Source: Jaapia argillacea MUCL 33604 (lineage: Eukaryota; Basidiomycota; Agaricomycetes; Jaapiales; Jaapiaceae). From it: DNA of 64,000 nucleotides. The notes beneath the pieces are model-generated. The model was not told the origin of the DNA, made no database searches, and was given only the letters and a program-made list of their open reading frames with translations. The first letter of the stretch is position 1; each line of letters starts with the position of its first letter. The position numbers were made by a program, and so were the translations under genes. The stretch lies in assembly GCA_000697665.1 (NCBI GenBank), contig KL197748.1, positions 219,516 through 283,515 on the forward strand, given 5' to 3'. Positions 1-9,977 of this stretch are shown piece after piece.

Positions 1-188
1 AGGGAGCTGTGTTGACGGATGTGAAACGAGTCCGATTGGATGGCTGTGATTGGCTGATGTCATAGATTGCGCTTTGGTTAGGTTTCCAAATATGGTTACA
101 TGCATTCCGCTGCTCAACTGAGTCGGCGCGAACGAGTCTAACCCGCTCGCTCATAGATCGACATCGATGGCCGCAATTCTGCTCTTCA

Positions 189-854
189 CACGCGAAACAA
201 GCGCGGCTTTGTCGTTGCAGTAAAGCCTGAATAAGTCATGCAACATTGCCTTCATTAGCCGCCGACTGTGAAGTGAAAGCATGGCTGACAACTAGCCTTA
301 GATATGCTGTCGGCTTTGCTGTAGCCTACAATTCTGACCACGAATTTTGAATATTGATACCTACCACATATTCTAAGTTTACTGGCCGAAAATGCTGCAC
401 CGACATTGGCCACCACACACCCAAAATACGGTGATAGCTAAAATGTCGTGGCAGACTTATACTTTGTTAGGGTGAAATGCTTTGAATTTGTTGTAGCGAT
501 TTATCCAATTATTGGTAGAGTAACCATGGTAACCAAGGGTAAGTCGCCACAACAAATTCAAAGCATTTCGCCGCAACAAAGTCTAAGTTGGCTGCGACAT
601 TTTAGCTATCGCCATATTTTGAGTATGTTGTGGCCAATGTCGGCACAGCATTTTTGGCCAGCAAACTTAGAATATGTGGTAGGTATCAATATTCAAAATT
701 CGTGGTCAGAATTGTAGGCTACAGCAAAGCTGACAGCATATCTAAGGCTAGTTGTCAGCCATGCTTTCACTTCACAGTTGGTGGCTAATGAAGGCAATGT
801 TGCATGACTTATTCAGGCTTTGCTGTGGTGATAAAGTTGCGCTTGTTTCTCGTG
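189..854. mobile_element. 666-bp fold-back (palindromic) element
   Basis: The two halves are reverse complements of one another: arms of about 325 nt (189-515 and 545-854) separated by a spacer of some 30 nt, matching at more than 90%. The ends read CACGCGAAAC and, inverted, CACGAGAAAC, and the element is flanked on both sides by TCA (186-188 and 855-857), a candidate 3-bp target duplication. It has no credible coding capacity; the short frames inside it are by-products of the repeat. Many mismatches between the arms are CA/TG or CG/TG pairs. It resembles a non-autonomous fold-back DNA transposon or MITE; the 3-bp duplication and CAC ends would fit CACTA/CMC-type elements, but that assignment is inference. 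A transcript would fold into a long hairpin. Confidence 0.8.
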
Positions 855-1039
855 TCAGTACTAGTTACTCGCGAGCCGATCTAACCATGGCCAGATAACC
901 AGATGTATGAGCCCACTGGTAACCGGAATTATCGTCACACATTCCTCAGATTATTTAATCCCGTAGCCCTTCAAGCTTCAATGTTTCAACGGCCTCATAG
1001 GATCAAGACACCGCTACTGATATCTGCAGTTCTGTGCGC

Positions 1040-2556
1040 TCCTGAGTAGTCGCTTGTCTTTCCTGTACGTCTTCTCCCACTTCTCATGTTCTTGCCACCG
1101 ACCGTCTGACCTCCTCGACAGGACAGGTACTGTATCTGAAGTACTTGACCGCCCTGTGATAGCCTGTGATACTCCTACCATACATATGTTTTGGCCCAGC
1201 TCTCAGAGCTCCCGCAAACCGCAAAATTCATCATTCTGGCTGCCACATCTCTCAACATGATCTGATACCTCGGACTTCCTGTTGGATAATGAGTCGCCAG
1301 TTTAACGTTACTATCTCCCTGTAACACTCAACGATGAACCTGCCTGTTGGACTCCACTTCCTCATGCCAATCCAAGTTCTGTATAGCGGGTTGAAGTCAT
1401 AGCCTACCATCCAAGTCACCTCCGCCACCCACGACGAACCAACCCCCACCAAGTGGACAGACAAGGCAACAACTCCAATCTTGGGAAAAGACCTTACTGA
1501 ACAGTTGTGAATGATACTTTATTTTGTACGCCAGCCGTCTAGAGCCTCCGCCGAATTGTGTACTCATCGGGATTGCTTGAAGGAGGTGAATGAACCGAAA
1601 TCTACATCAGTCTCTCTTTTCTGGCTATTACTCCTCCAAACCCAAGCATTGGTCTTCCTATCAACCTTAAATCAAAATCCTGATATCCCTGCAAAATCGA
1701 TGATACCCCCTCCCCATTGAAACACGGGTCATATTTCTTACTGAGAAGGGGGAAATGGATACCTGGAACCCCCACTACACTCTGGTATGTCTCTCCCGCT
1801 TCTCATGTCCATACCACCGACCTCTCGACAGATGCCTGAAATACTTGACCACCCTATGACACACCTGGCATTACATGCGTTCCGACTCATCCAATCTTGG
1901 GGATGGTCTCAGCTACTCCAATCAGCAAGGGCTCTTCATGTCACTCGACAACCCTCAGTATCATCAAAGGCGACCTACTCAGCCCTACCAGTTCTTTGAA
2001 GACTCACAGACCATGGTATCCGTTGCTCTGGCTGTCATTGCTGCTCAAAATACCGATGACTGGTCGCTGGTGTAAGATTGCTAACCCCCCTGCAACTCTT
2101 GACGATTAAACTACCCATCAGACCACACGAATCCCCGTTCTGGCTAGCTGATTGAGGTCATAGCCTAGCATCCGAGCCACTTCCGCCATCCTACCGACAA
2201 ACTAACTCCTACCAAGAAGACGCACAAGACCAAAAACTCCAAGCTTGGGACCGGAGACTCTTCCCAACATAACCTTGGTATGGACGCGAAGGAGGGACAA
2301 AAACCTCACAGAGCGCTGCAAACTATACTAAAATTTGTATGCCAGCTCAGACGAGTCCTATCTAGAGTCTCCGCCAACTTGTGTACTGATTGGGATTGCT
2401 TTGCGAGGGGTGGATGAACTGAAACCCTCATCCATCTCTCCTTTCTGGCTATCACGTCTCCAAACCCAATGCCTTGGGCAGTTGGTCTTCGTATCCGAAA
2501 CGTTCAGTCAAAGCTTCGATATCGCTACAAAAATCAATGATGACCCCTCCCATTGA
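1040..2556. repeat. Decayed tandem duplication, unit about 0.75-0.8 kb
   Basis: Two diverged copies lie head to tail, roughly 1040-1720 and 1775-2556. Matching blocks are 1068-1190 with 1787-1875, 1393-1490 with 2154-2255 and 1520-1725 with 2335-2560; each pair shares recognisable runs broken by many substitutions and indels. Neither copy keeps a long open frame. On the minus strand of the second copy a short stretch near 2440-2550 reads like protein without stops, so the unit may be a dead gene fragment, but I recognise no family. Confidence 0.5.
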
Positions 2557-2736
2557 AAACTGGCAATATTCCTTAGCGAAAAGTAGCGAAAAGATATGGA
2601 ATTCCTACTATCTTAAGTTCCTATCTTATGCCTCAGACCCCCACACCCCTCACTGATTGAAATCGAATTAGTCTCCTCTGCAGCCTGTAAAAACGAGCAA
2701 CTTTCACTTGGATGGAACTCCCTTTCCTGCCAGTTC

Positions 2737-3009
2737 ATGGGCTACATCCCTCAAGAGCTCGCCAAACGCATCAATCACATTCATCCCTACCCATCAACAT
2801 CCACGTCTATCTCTTCCTCTCTGCGACACCCATCCCTGATGATGTATGGTCGCTCAGGTCTAGATATCAGAAACATTGCGGTACAGCGCTTTATGCAGGA
2901 AGCCTTCCTCTGCCAACGGCTTGGCGACAAAGAGTACCCGCCGTTCTCAAATGCTCAGAACAAGTCGTGGCAGAATTCTGGCATGTATAGGATTGCCGTC
3001 GACATGTAA
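2737..3009 (+). CDS. Unidentified 90-residue open frame, possible gene fragment
   Basis: A frame from an ATG at 2737 to TAA at 3007 has mixed, protein-like composition (start MGYIPQELAKRINHIHPYP) with no low complexity. There is no recognisable domain and no obvious intron boundaries. It lies just upstream of the insertion point of the G1 retroelement. It could be an exon of a gene disrupted by that insertion or chance. I see nothing in the flanking 855-1040 and 3010-3181 stretches. Confidence 0.2.
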   Translation: MGYIPQELAKRINHIHPYPSTSTSISSSLRHPSLMMYGRSGLDIRNIAVQRFMQEAFLCQRLGDKEYPPFSNAQNKSWQNSGMYRIAVDM

Positions 3010-3186
3010 AACACCTTGCATAGTGAGTTTTCCCTCATCTAGTTGATCAATTGGGGCTGGTAGTCAATCTGCCACACAAGCGACGATCTCGTTGCAGGAT
3101 TCCCTCATCTCAATCTCTCCAGAATTGACAAATACATTGGTTGACCAAACCATGTGCTTTATCATTGATCGGCATGCATATGTACC

Positions 3187-3568
3187 TGTCACGGTTTCCA
3201 TAAAGGATCCCACAATTCAACCCTAACCTAGAAGGTTCAGTCTAGATCGTCGAACATAACAAAGCGCCAGGTAAGTCATGTGATAGACACCTCCAGATCC
3301 CCCTGATGTCATGTAGAATATTCCAGAACTCCATAGTAGTCCAGATTTCTCTGAGTTGCTGCACACTATGCCGCAGTCGTTCTAGATTTCTCCGAGTACG
3401 TCAGACAACCTAACTCAGGATAGTTACTCAGGACTCGCAGTAGAAGCATGGGCACAGCAGCCCTGCTTAGTGATAGACGCTTACATGTGCATAGATAGAT
3501 TGTGTATATATAGCTGGTGGAACTGGGCATAACACCCCAGCTTTCAGTTGGCTTTTTCTTTCTTGTCA
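3187..3568 (+). repeat. G1 5' LTR (382 bp)
   Basis: It starts TGTCACGG and ends TTGTCA. The end is fixed by comparison with the 3' copy, because the two sequences diverge exactly there, and by the GTACC target duplication. A TATATATA box lies at 3505-3512. It differs from the 3' LTR at four transitions (TG/CA, TG/CG and CA/CG pairs). Confidence 0.95.
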
Positions 3569-3582
3569 TTAACTGAAAGCTG
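3505..3582 (+). promoter_or_regulatory. G1 promoter and predicted self-priming site
   Basis: The TATA box (3505-3512) is followed after about 33 nt by CAGCTTTCAGTT (3538-3549), the expected 5' end of the transcript. Immediately inside the LTR, AACTGAAAGCTG (3571-3582) is its perfect 12-nt reverse complement. In Tf1 of Schizosaccharomyces pombe the first 11 nt of the mRNA fold back to prime reverse transcription at exactly this position instead of a tRNA; no tRNA-type TGG primer site is seen here. Self-priming is therefore inferred from geometry. Confidence 0.8.
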
Positions 3583-4425
3583 CCACTACCCTTTCACTCG
3601 ACAGGCATTGCCTCTCTTCCCCCACTGTTTTCTGTCTAGGCAACGCAGTCTACGCGTTCAACTATTCCTACCTTTATTCTGGCCACCATCTTTCATTGAA
3701 ACTCGACATTGACAGTGACCAAAACGCCGCCTCTCATACACATTCCTTTCTGAAATCATCTTATGTTGTTAGCGGGATTCCGCTTTCAGCACCCCTCTTC
3801 CCCATCTGAATTTTCCTTCTCGGTGATTGGAAACGTATAAAAACAGAATGATTTGCTCTTCCTCACACAGCTAGTTAGTAACATACTTGAGTGTTTGCGA
3901 ATAGTCTTGCAATTGGGCATTCTCGACATTGACGTTGGTTTGCTTTGGAATTACCTCATCGGTAGTTTCATCCCGGATTGAGTTCGTTCGCGCTTTGCCT
4001 AATCACGACAGCCGGACTTACGGGGATCAATTTGACTGTTCATCTGCATTCCCCCGTACTACTCTAGTCATAGGAAAGAGAGCACTAGTGATAGAATCTG
4101 GACAGCGGGATTGCATTGCCCGACTTCAGAACACTAGCTGCAAGGATCATTCGTATGCATTGGGCTTTGTCACCAGCTGCTAGGAAACTAGTGTGATCGG
4201 TGGGATTGTTCCTCCTGTGGACCGTTCTTTACAACGTCACCAGAAAACATCGGTTGGGGCTTACGTGAACCACGCCCAAGAACCCCATCAGACAATGAAG
4301 AAGAAACCGAAGACGAGGACGAAAACTACGTCTGCAGACCACGACATCTGAGGGCATTCAGCACCTTCCTCCCACCAAACTTATGACAAAGACAGACCCA
4401 GCCACCACCACTACTGACACCTACC
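3583..4425 (+). other. G1 leader region, no gene
   Basis: About 840 nt lie between the primer site and the gag start. An 84-codon frame at 3929-4183 is present but has no recognisable domain, and it does not join the gag frame. I see nothing else; this is probably leader and packaging sequence. Confidence 0.6.
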
Positions 4426-5304
4426 ATGGCTGGAGGATCAGGAGGAACAGCAGCGGCAGTAGCAGCAGCAACTGCCACCCCTGACCCTGGTAAAGGTCTC
4501 GCCGCGAGACCAGAAATATTTACTAGGGACAAGCAAAAGTTCAGGAGATGGTGGAGAAGCATGCAGCTTTTCCTCCAAGATCCCAAGAACGGAATGTTGT
4601 CGGAAACGGAAAAAACCGACATCCTGATTTCCCATATCAGGGGCCCTGACGTTGACACATGGGTCGAAAATTTTTGGGATGAATATTGGGACGAGACCAA
4701 CGCCAAGTGGCAAAAAACTTGGGTTGAAGTTGTTGCGATCCTCAAAGAAAGATTTGAGGACTTGAATCTGCAGCACCAAGCAGAACTCGAGTTAGAACAT
4801 TTGGTGCAAGGAAAGGACTCAGCAGAAGAGTTCTTTCAGAAGTTCGAGATACTGAGGAACAGGGCGAAGTATGCCAAGAAGAACACACATTTGTTGTTGT
4901 TACTTGAGCAGAACGTCAATGTTGGTATCATCGACAAAATCTACGGGGTTACGCCTCTCCCCACAGATTACGACACATGGAAAAAGGTGATCCTGGTGCA
5001 TGACGCACTTTGGAAGAGATGTTTGGAAAACAAATGTCTTCAAGGACAGACTTCGTTGTGGAAAAAGAGCACTGACGCTCCAAGTACATCTGCAGGGAAA
5101 CAGCAGGCTCCTACTGCTGGGCAAACAAGAGGAGATAAGAAAGACGCCACAGGAAAGACCTACGGCAGAATGGGTCAACCAATGGACCTAAACCATGTGT
5201 GCCTTAAATGTGGCGCAAAACAGAGCGATAAGGGGAGCTGTGGAAGCCCCTGGCATACCCCAAATCGAACGATGGGAACAACTTCTGGAACAGTTGCCGT
5301 CTGA
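4426..5304 (+). pseudogene. gag: G1 Gag polyprotein, with a premature stop
   Basis: Gag forms the retrotransposon particle and binds its RNA. The ATG at 4426 sits in a strong context (ACCATGG) and opens 292 codons. The Ala/Gly-rich start is followed by a capsid-like domain (about residues 25-200; YPNDARxW-type motifs are absent, but the helical WW/WV-rich pattern and an EEFFQKFE segment are typical) and a cysteine cluster beginning CLKC near residue 260, which is a divergent rather than canonical CX2CX4HX4C knuckle. The frame ends at TGA 5302-5304, but the same frame then stays open for 38 more codons to TGA 5419-5421 and still looks like Gag (SQLAALVNEWAIKDPARF). The internal TGA follows a C, as expected if a CGA arginine codon mutated. 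A functional relative would probably end at 5421. Confidence 0.8.
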
Positions 5305-5360
5305 GCTGTAGAATGGGACACTGACACCTCAAAATCACAGCTAGCCGCCCTAGTCAATGA

Positions 5361-8300
5361 ATGGGCAATCAAAGACCCTGCCAGGTTCAAAAAGGCGGGT
5401 TTTCAGATCGGAACGGCTTGAATACACCAAGTGCAGTTCCTAGAAAAAGAATAGAAGAAAAAGCATCACAACTCGCAAAACCAAGTAAAACTATCATCTC
5501 GACTGGGGGGAACTGCTATTCCCTACTGACGATTGATGACCTTCCTGATGATACAGGTTTACATCCGGAAGAGGACAAAAGTCAATTACGGCCTTCGATG
5601 AAGCTTAACAACATAAGCTCCCTAGGCGGGACAATTGGCTCGATGACAGAAGAAGATGAAGTGTTTAGACGACCGATTTCTCATGGCACTTTGTATATAC
5701 CAACTGAAACTGTAATGCAAGGGGAGTCCTCTACCAAAAGGCTCAGCAGTGCAAAGACTGTGCTTAATTCCCCTAATAAAAAACACATGGTTTCAATTGA
5801 AGAAATACCAGACAAGTTAGAGAAAAAGTCGAAAGAACCAGAAAAGTCGAGTGTATCGACAAAAGCAAAGAAAGATGAACTTCGTAGTATCACTATGAAG
5901 GGACTGAAACTCTTTAAAGTAGTAAAGGGACTACGTTGTGGGAAGCAAATGGAATTGCCTATCACGATTACAAATCCACAGACAGAAGTGACGATAGATG
6001 TTAATGCATTAGTTGATACTGGAAGTACTGGCTCATGCATCAACACAAACTTTGTACACCGTCATGGTTTGACCACAACAAAGTTTGAAGAACCTATAGA
6101 GGTGTTTAATGCGGATGGAACAAACAACAAACATGGACATATCCTGGAATACGTATGCCTTCCAGTAACCATTGGTGACCATAAAGAAGTTTTGATGCTT
6201 CTGGTCACTCAACTGGGAAAGGCTGATGTTTTTCTTGGATATGAATGGGTTGAACATCATAACCCATTAATCGACTGGACAAATCGAAAAGTCGAATTTC
6301 TACGTTGTCCTGAAACTTGCATCCACCTTAATCGAATTGATATCGAAGAAGGTGATACACTCTTTATGATAGACGAAGATCACTGGAGACGATCAAAAGA
6401 GGACGAACAAGTACGGCTACGCGCCACCAACGCTATTGACATAGCAAGAGAAAAGAATTTGCATAAGAAGAAGGAGTCATTTGAGGAGATTGTACCATCC
6501 CTCTATCATGACTTCATAGATGTCTTCACTGACACAGACTTCAAACATCTACCAGATCGTCGACCATGGGATCATGCGATCGAGTTAGTAGATGGAGCTG
6601 TACCATATGCAGGAAAAGCCTATGCAGTAACTCTTAAAGAACAAGAGTTGTTGGATAAATTCTTAGAAGATAATCTGGCAACAGGTCGTATTAGACCGTC
6701 GAAATCAGCATGGGGAGCACCTTTCTTCTTTGTCAAAAAGAAAGAAGGAGATCTCCATCCAGTACAAGATTATAGACGGTTAAACGACCTAACCAAGAAA
6801 AACAAGTATCCACTTGCGTTGATCTCGGAAATGTTGGATAGATTGAAAGGAGTGAAATTCTTCACCAAATTGGATATTCGGTGGGGATATAATAACATTC
6901 GCATGAAAGAGGGCAATGAAGAGAAGGCTGCATTCATGACGAACCGTGGACTGTTTGAGCCATTAGTTATGTTTTTCGGCTTAACAAACAGTCCAGCAAC
7001 GTTCCAAACGTTCATGAATGCAAAGTTTAGGGAATTAATCTTACAGGGCAAGGTTGTTGTATATTTAGACAACATCCTCATTTTCTCAAACACCCTGGAA
7101 GAACAGCGCATTGTCACGCACCAAGTACTTCAGATTCTTCGAGAGAATCATTTAACTTGCAAACCAGAAAAATGCGAGTTTGAGAAAACGGAAGTCGAAT
7201 ACTTGGGACATATTGTTGGACACAATTTTGTAAAGATGGATCCATTGAAAGTTGCTGGGGTCATGGAGTGGCCAATCCCTAGAAACAAAAGGGATATACA
7301 GCAATTCCTCAGATTTGCGAACTTCTATCACAAATTCATCAAAGATTTTTCCAAAATTGCAGGACCAATGACCAAGTTAACAGGAACGGCGGAATGGACC
7401 TGGGGTCCAGAACAGCAAGAAGCTTTTGAATTAATCAAAAGAACTATCACATTGGCACCCATACTGGGAATACTGAATGATGATGATCAATTCAGAGTGG
7501 AATGTGATGCTTCACAGTTTGCACTGGGTGCAGAACTGAGCCAGAAGCAAGAAGGAGTGTGGAAAACAATTTTGTTCTTATCAAGGAGTCTCTCACCTGC
7601 AGAACGAAATTATGACATCTATGACAGGGAAATGCTAGCCCTGATGACCGCACTTGACAAGTGGAGACATTTCCTTATGGGAGCAAAACAGCAATTCGAG
7701 ATTCACACAGACCATAAAAATCTTGAATATTTTAGGAAACCACAGAAACTGGTACCCAGACAAGCACGATGGGTGGCGAAGTTACAAAACTTTGACTTCG
7801 CTTTAACACATGAACCAGGAAAACAAATGACTAAAGCAGATCCACTTTCTTGTTGTCCAAATCATGCAGGAGATGACAGTTATAATGATGAAGTGATTGT
7901 GTTGAAGCCAGAATGGTTCCAACAAATAGAAATTGTTGGATCAGATTTGATCCTAGAGGAAATAAAGAAAATGAAAAACACCTATGACAAAGAACTCATC
8001 ATTAAAGTAAACCAAGGTGATGGAGACTTTGTTATAGATGACGAAGGTCTAATGCAAAAACGAGGACGTCTAGTCATTCCAAATGACAAAGACTTATGTG
8101 GAAAAGTGATTCAAGCACACCACGACTCAGTTAGCGCAGGACATCTGGGTCAAAGCAAGACCCAAGAAATGATATACTGGTCTTATTGGTGGCCCACCAT
8201 CAAAAAAGACATGAAAACATATGTGGCTGGTTGTGATACTTGTCAAAGAGTAAAAACAAACCAGCAAAAGAAGGCCGCACCTTTACATCCAAACCCAGTC

Positions 8301-9407
8301 CCTGGACAAAACTGGGAATTCATATCTGTTGATATGATAACACATTTGCCCGAATCAGCGGGAAAGAATGCCATATTAGTGGTGGTTGACATGAAATCGA
8401 AAGATTACATCGCCATCCCCACCACCGATGAATTGAATTCAGAAGGTTGGGCAAACCTATATATCAAGCATGTTTGGTCAAAACATGGCTTGTCAAAACG
8501 AATAACCTCTGACAGGGGGTCAATATTCGTATCACAGTTCATTAAAGACATTTATGCCAAATTGGGAATCCAAGGACACCCTAGCACAGCATATCATCCT
8601 CAGACAGATGGACAGATGGAACGTATGAATAAGGAGATTCAAACTTATCTCCGTATATTCTTGAATCATCGACAGTCTGACTGGGTGCAATGGCTTCCCA
8701 TGGCTGAATTCGCCTACAGGATTAGGCAACAATCTGCAACGAAGAAGTCACCCTTCTTCATGACACACAGACATGATCCATTCACAGGGGTCGAATCTAG
8801 AAAGGAGATGAAAACTGAATCAGCAATTCAGTTTGAAAAGAAAATGAAGAAAATCCAAGAGGAGGCGTCGAACGCCTTAGATACTTCCAAGGCACTTCTT
8901 AAACGTTACTATGATAAAGGACGCAAGGATGTGGTACCTTATGAAATTGGTGACAAAGTACTGTTGGAAGGCACAAACATCTGGATAGATCGCCTGTCCA
9001 AAAAACTGGATGATCAATGGTATGGACCATTTGTCATCGAGAAGCGAATAGGTGCTAGCGCCTACCAGTTAAAGCTTCCTGTATCCTGGAAAGGGATACA
9101 TCCTGTCTTTAACGAAGCTTTATTGCTTCCATATCAGGAGCCGGAATTCCCATCTCAGATACCCAAGATCATTGCTCCTCCCATCCCCGGAATGATGGGT
9201 GATGGTGTTGAGGAAATACTGGACTCGAAGGTTTCTCATGGTGGAATTCTATATTTGGTCAAATGGCAAGGAAAGGCACGTATTGATAACACATGGGAAT
9301 CAAGAACGTCATTGATAAAGGTTTGGAAGCCTTTGATTGATGTGTTCCATACTACACATCCCTCTGCTCCTCGCATGCCACAAATTCATGTGCCTGGAGG
9401 CTTGTAA
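5361..9407 (+). CDS. pol: G1 Pol: protease-RT-RNase H-integrase-chromodomain
   Basis: This 1348-codon frame is uninterrupted. Protease: active site VDTGSTGS near residue 217. Reverse transcriptase: about 445-620, with FFVKKKEGDLHPVQDYRRLN and LDIRWGYNNIR; the catalytic YxDD box reads YLDN near residue 570, so the second catalytic Asp is replaced by Asn (GAC to AAC after a C, a CpG transition), which should inactivate it. RNase H: VECDAS, YDREMLAL, HTDHKNLEYF. Integrase: HH-CC zinc finger (HHDSVSAGH...CDTC) and DDE core with SVDMI, SDRGS and the Glu of QMERMNKE. The last about 60 residues form a chromodomain (GGILYLVKWQGK...NTWE), used by chromoviruses to target chromatin. Upstream the frame is closed by TGA at 5358-5360, so the ATG at 5361 is merely the first in-frame codon; expression is probably by frameshift from gag. 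Confidence 0.92.
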   Translation: MGNQRPCQVQKGGFSDRNGLNTPSAVPRKRIEEKASQLAKPSKTIISTGGNCYSLLTIDDLPDDTGLHPEEDKSQLRPSMKLNNISSLGGTIGSMTEEDEVFRRPISHGTLYIPTETVMQGESSTKRLSSAKTVLNSPNKKHMVSIEEIPDKLEKKSKEPEKSSVSTKAKKDELRSITMKGLKLFKVVKGLRCGKQMELPITITNPQTEVTIDVNALVDTGSTGSCINTNFVHRHGLTTTKFEEPIEVFNADGTNNKHGHILEYVCLPVTIGDHKEVLMLLVTQLGKADVFLGYEWVEHHNPLIDWTNRKVEFLRCPETCIHLNRIDIEEGDTLFMIDEDHWRRSKEDEQVRLRATNAIDIAREKNLHKKKESFEEIVPSLYHDFIDVFTDTDFKHLPDRRPWDHAIELVDGAVPYAGKAYAVTLKEQELLDKFLEDNLATGRIRPSKSAWGAPFFFVKKKEGDLHPVQDYRRLNDLTKKNKYPLALISEMLDRLKGVKFFTKLDIRWGYNNIRMKEGNEEKAAFMTNRGLFEPLVMFFGLTNSPATFQTFMNAKFRELILQGKVVVYLDNILIFSNTLEEQRIVTHQVLQILRENHLTCKPEKCEFEKTEVEYLGHIVGHNFVKMDPLKVAGVMEWPIPRNKRDIQQFLRFANFYHKFIKDFSKIAGPMTKLTGTAEWTWGPEQQEAFELIKRTITLAPILGILNDDDQFRVECDASQFALGAELSQKQEGVWKTILFLSRSLSPAERNYDIYDREMLALMTALDKWRHFLMGAKQQFEIHTDHKNLEYFRKPQKLVPRQARWVAKLQNFDFALTHEPGKQMTKADPLSCCPNHAGDDSYNDEVIVLKPEWFQQIEIVGSDLILEEIKKMKNTYDKELIIKVNQGDGDFVIDDEGLMQKRGRLVIPNDKDLCGKVIQAHHDSVSAGHLGQSKTQEMIYWSYWWPTIKKDMKTYVAGCDTCQRVKTNQQKKAAPLHPNPVPGQNWEFISVDMITHLPESAGKNAILVVVDMKSKDYIAIPTTDELNSEGWANLYIKHVWSKHGLSKRITSDRGSIFVSQFIKDIYAKLGIQGHPSTAYHPQTDGQMERMNKEIQTYLRIFLNHRQSDWVQWLPMAEFAYRIRQQSATKKSPFFMTHRHDPFTGVESRKEMKTESAIQFEKKMKKIQEEASNALDTSKALLKRYYDKGRKDVVPYEIGDKVLLEGTNIWIDRLSKKLDDQWYGPFVIEKRIGASAYQLKLPVSWKGIHPVFNEALLLPYQEPEFPSQIPKIIAPPIPGMMGDGVEEILDSKVSHGGILYLVKWQGKARIDNTWESRTSLIKVWKPLIDVFHTTHPSAPRMPQIHVPGGL
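5397..5403 (+). promoter_or_regulatory. Candidate -1 frameshift site, GGGTTTT
   Basis: Read in the gag frame this is G GGT TTT, a canonical X XXY YYZ slippery heptamer. It lies inside the only interval (5361-5418) where the extended gag frame and the pol frame overlap, and a -1 slip here joins exactly into the pol frame. I did not find the downstream stimulatory structure, so function is inferred from sequence and position. Confidence 0.6.
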
Positions 9408-9582
9408 AGCCGTGCAGTGACTTGGTCAGAGTTGCGACCTGCTGAGTCACAGGACTGGTTAATGTGGGAGAATATGTATCTACATTGGCAGTTGCAGGAT
9501 CAGAATCTGGAGGAACGTCCGCCTAAGGCCGACAGCGCGTATAGGTGGTTCGCGAGGATGTGTCCCTTGAGGGGGGGGTATT
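9408..9582 (+). other. G1 3' untranslated stretch with polypurine tract
   Basis: After the pol stop there are 175 nt with no credible gene, ending in TTGAGGGGGGGGTATT directly before the 3' LTR. The G-run (9571-9578) is the expected polypurine primer for plus-strand synthesis. Confidence 0.75.
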
Positions 9583-9964
9583 TGTCACGGTTTCCATAAA
9601 GGATCCCACAATTCAACCCTAACCTAGAAGGTTCAGTCTAGATCGTCGAACATAACAAAGCGCCAGGTAAGTCATGTGATAGACACCTCCAGATCCCCCT
9701 GATGTCATGTAGAATATTCCAGAACTCCATAGTAGTCCAGATTTCTCTGAGTTGCTGCACACTATGCCGCAGTCGTTCTAGATTTCTCCGAGTACGTCAG
9801 ACAACCTAACTCAGGATAGTTACTCAGGACTCGCAGTAGAAGCACAGGCACAGCAGCCCCGCTTAGTGATAGACGCTTACATGTGCATAGATAGATTGTG
9901 TATATATAGCTGGTGGAACTGGGCGTAACACCCCAGCTTTCAGTTGGCTTTTTCTTTCTTGTCA
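9583..9964 (+). repeat. G1 3' LTR (382 bp)
   Basis: Same length as the 5' LTR and 378 of 382 bases identical. It is followed by GTACC (9965-9969), the second copy of the target duplication, and then eight bases before the assembly gap. Confidence 0.95.
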
Positions 9965-9977
9965 GTACCGCCCATAA

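Larger units (their letters stand above)
3187..9964 (+). mobile_element. G1: full-length chromodomain Ty3/gypsy LTR retrotransposon
   Basis: The 6778-bp element is bounded by two LTRs of exactly 382 bp (3187-3568, 9583-9964) and flanked by the perfect 5-bp duplication GTACC (3182-3186 and 9965-9969). The order is LTR, self-priming site, 0.85-kb leader, gag, pol (protease, RT, RNase H, integrase, chromodomain), polypurine tract, LTR, which is the Ty3/gypsy order with the C-terminal chromodomain of chromoviruses. The LTRs differ at only four bases, in three sites, all CpG-type transitions, so insertion was recent. It is nevertheless probably dead: gag contains a premature TGA and the RT catalytic box has lost an aspartate. 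Confidence 0.95.

Noticed and set aside
448-717. 89-codon open frame
   Set aside because: It lies across the centre of the fold-back element; its reading is produced by the palindrome.
1054-2109. Several 60-70 codon frames as small genes
   Set aside because: They fall in the decayed tandem duplication and are not conserved between its two copies in length or frame.
5681-6260. Minus-strand frames within G1 pol
   Set aside because: Shadows of an uninterrupted, domain-supported plus-strand gene.
9417-9599. 60-codon frame after G1 pol
   Set aside because: It runs through the polypurine tract into the LTR and has no domain.
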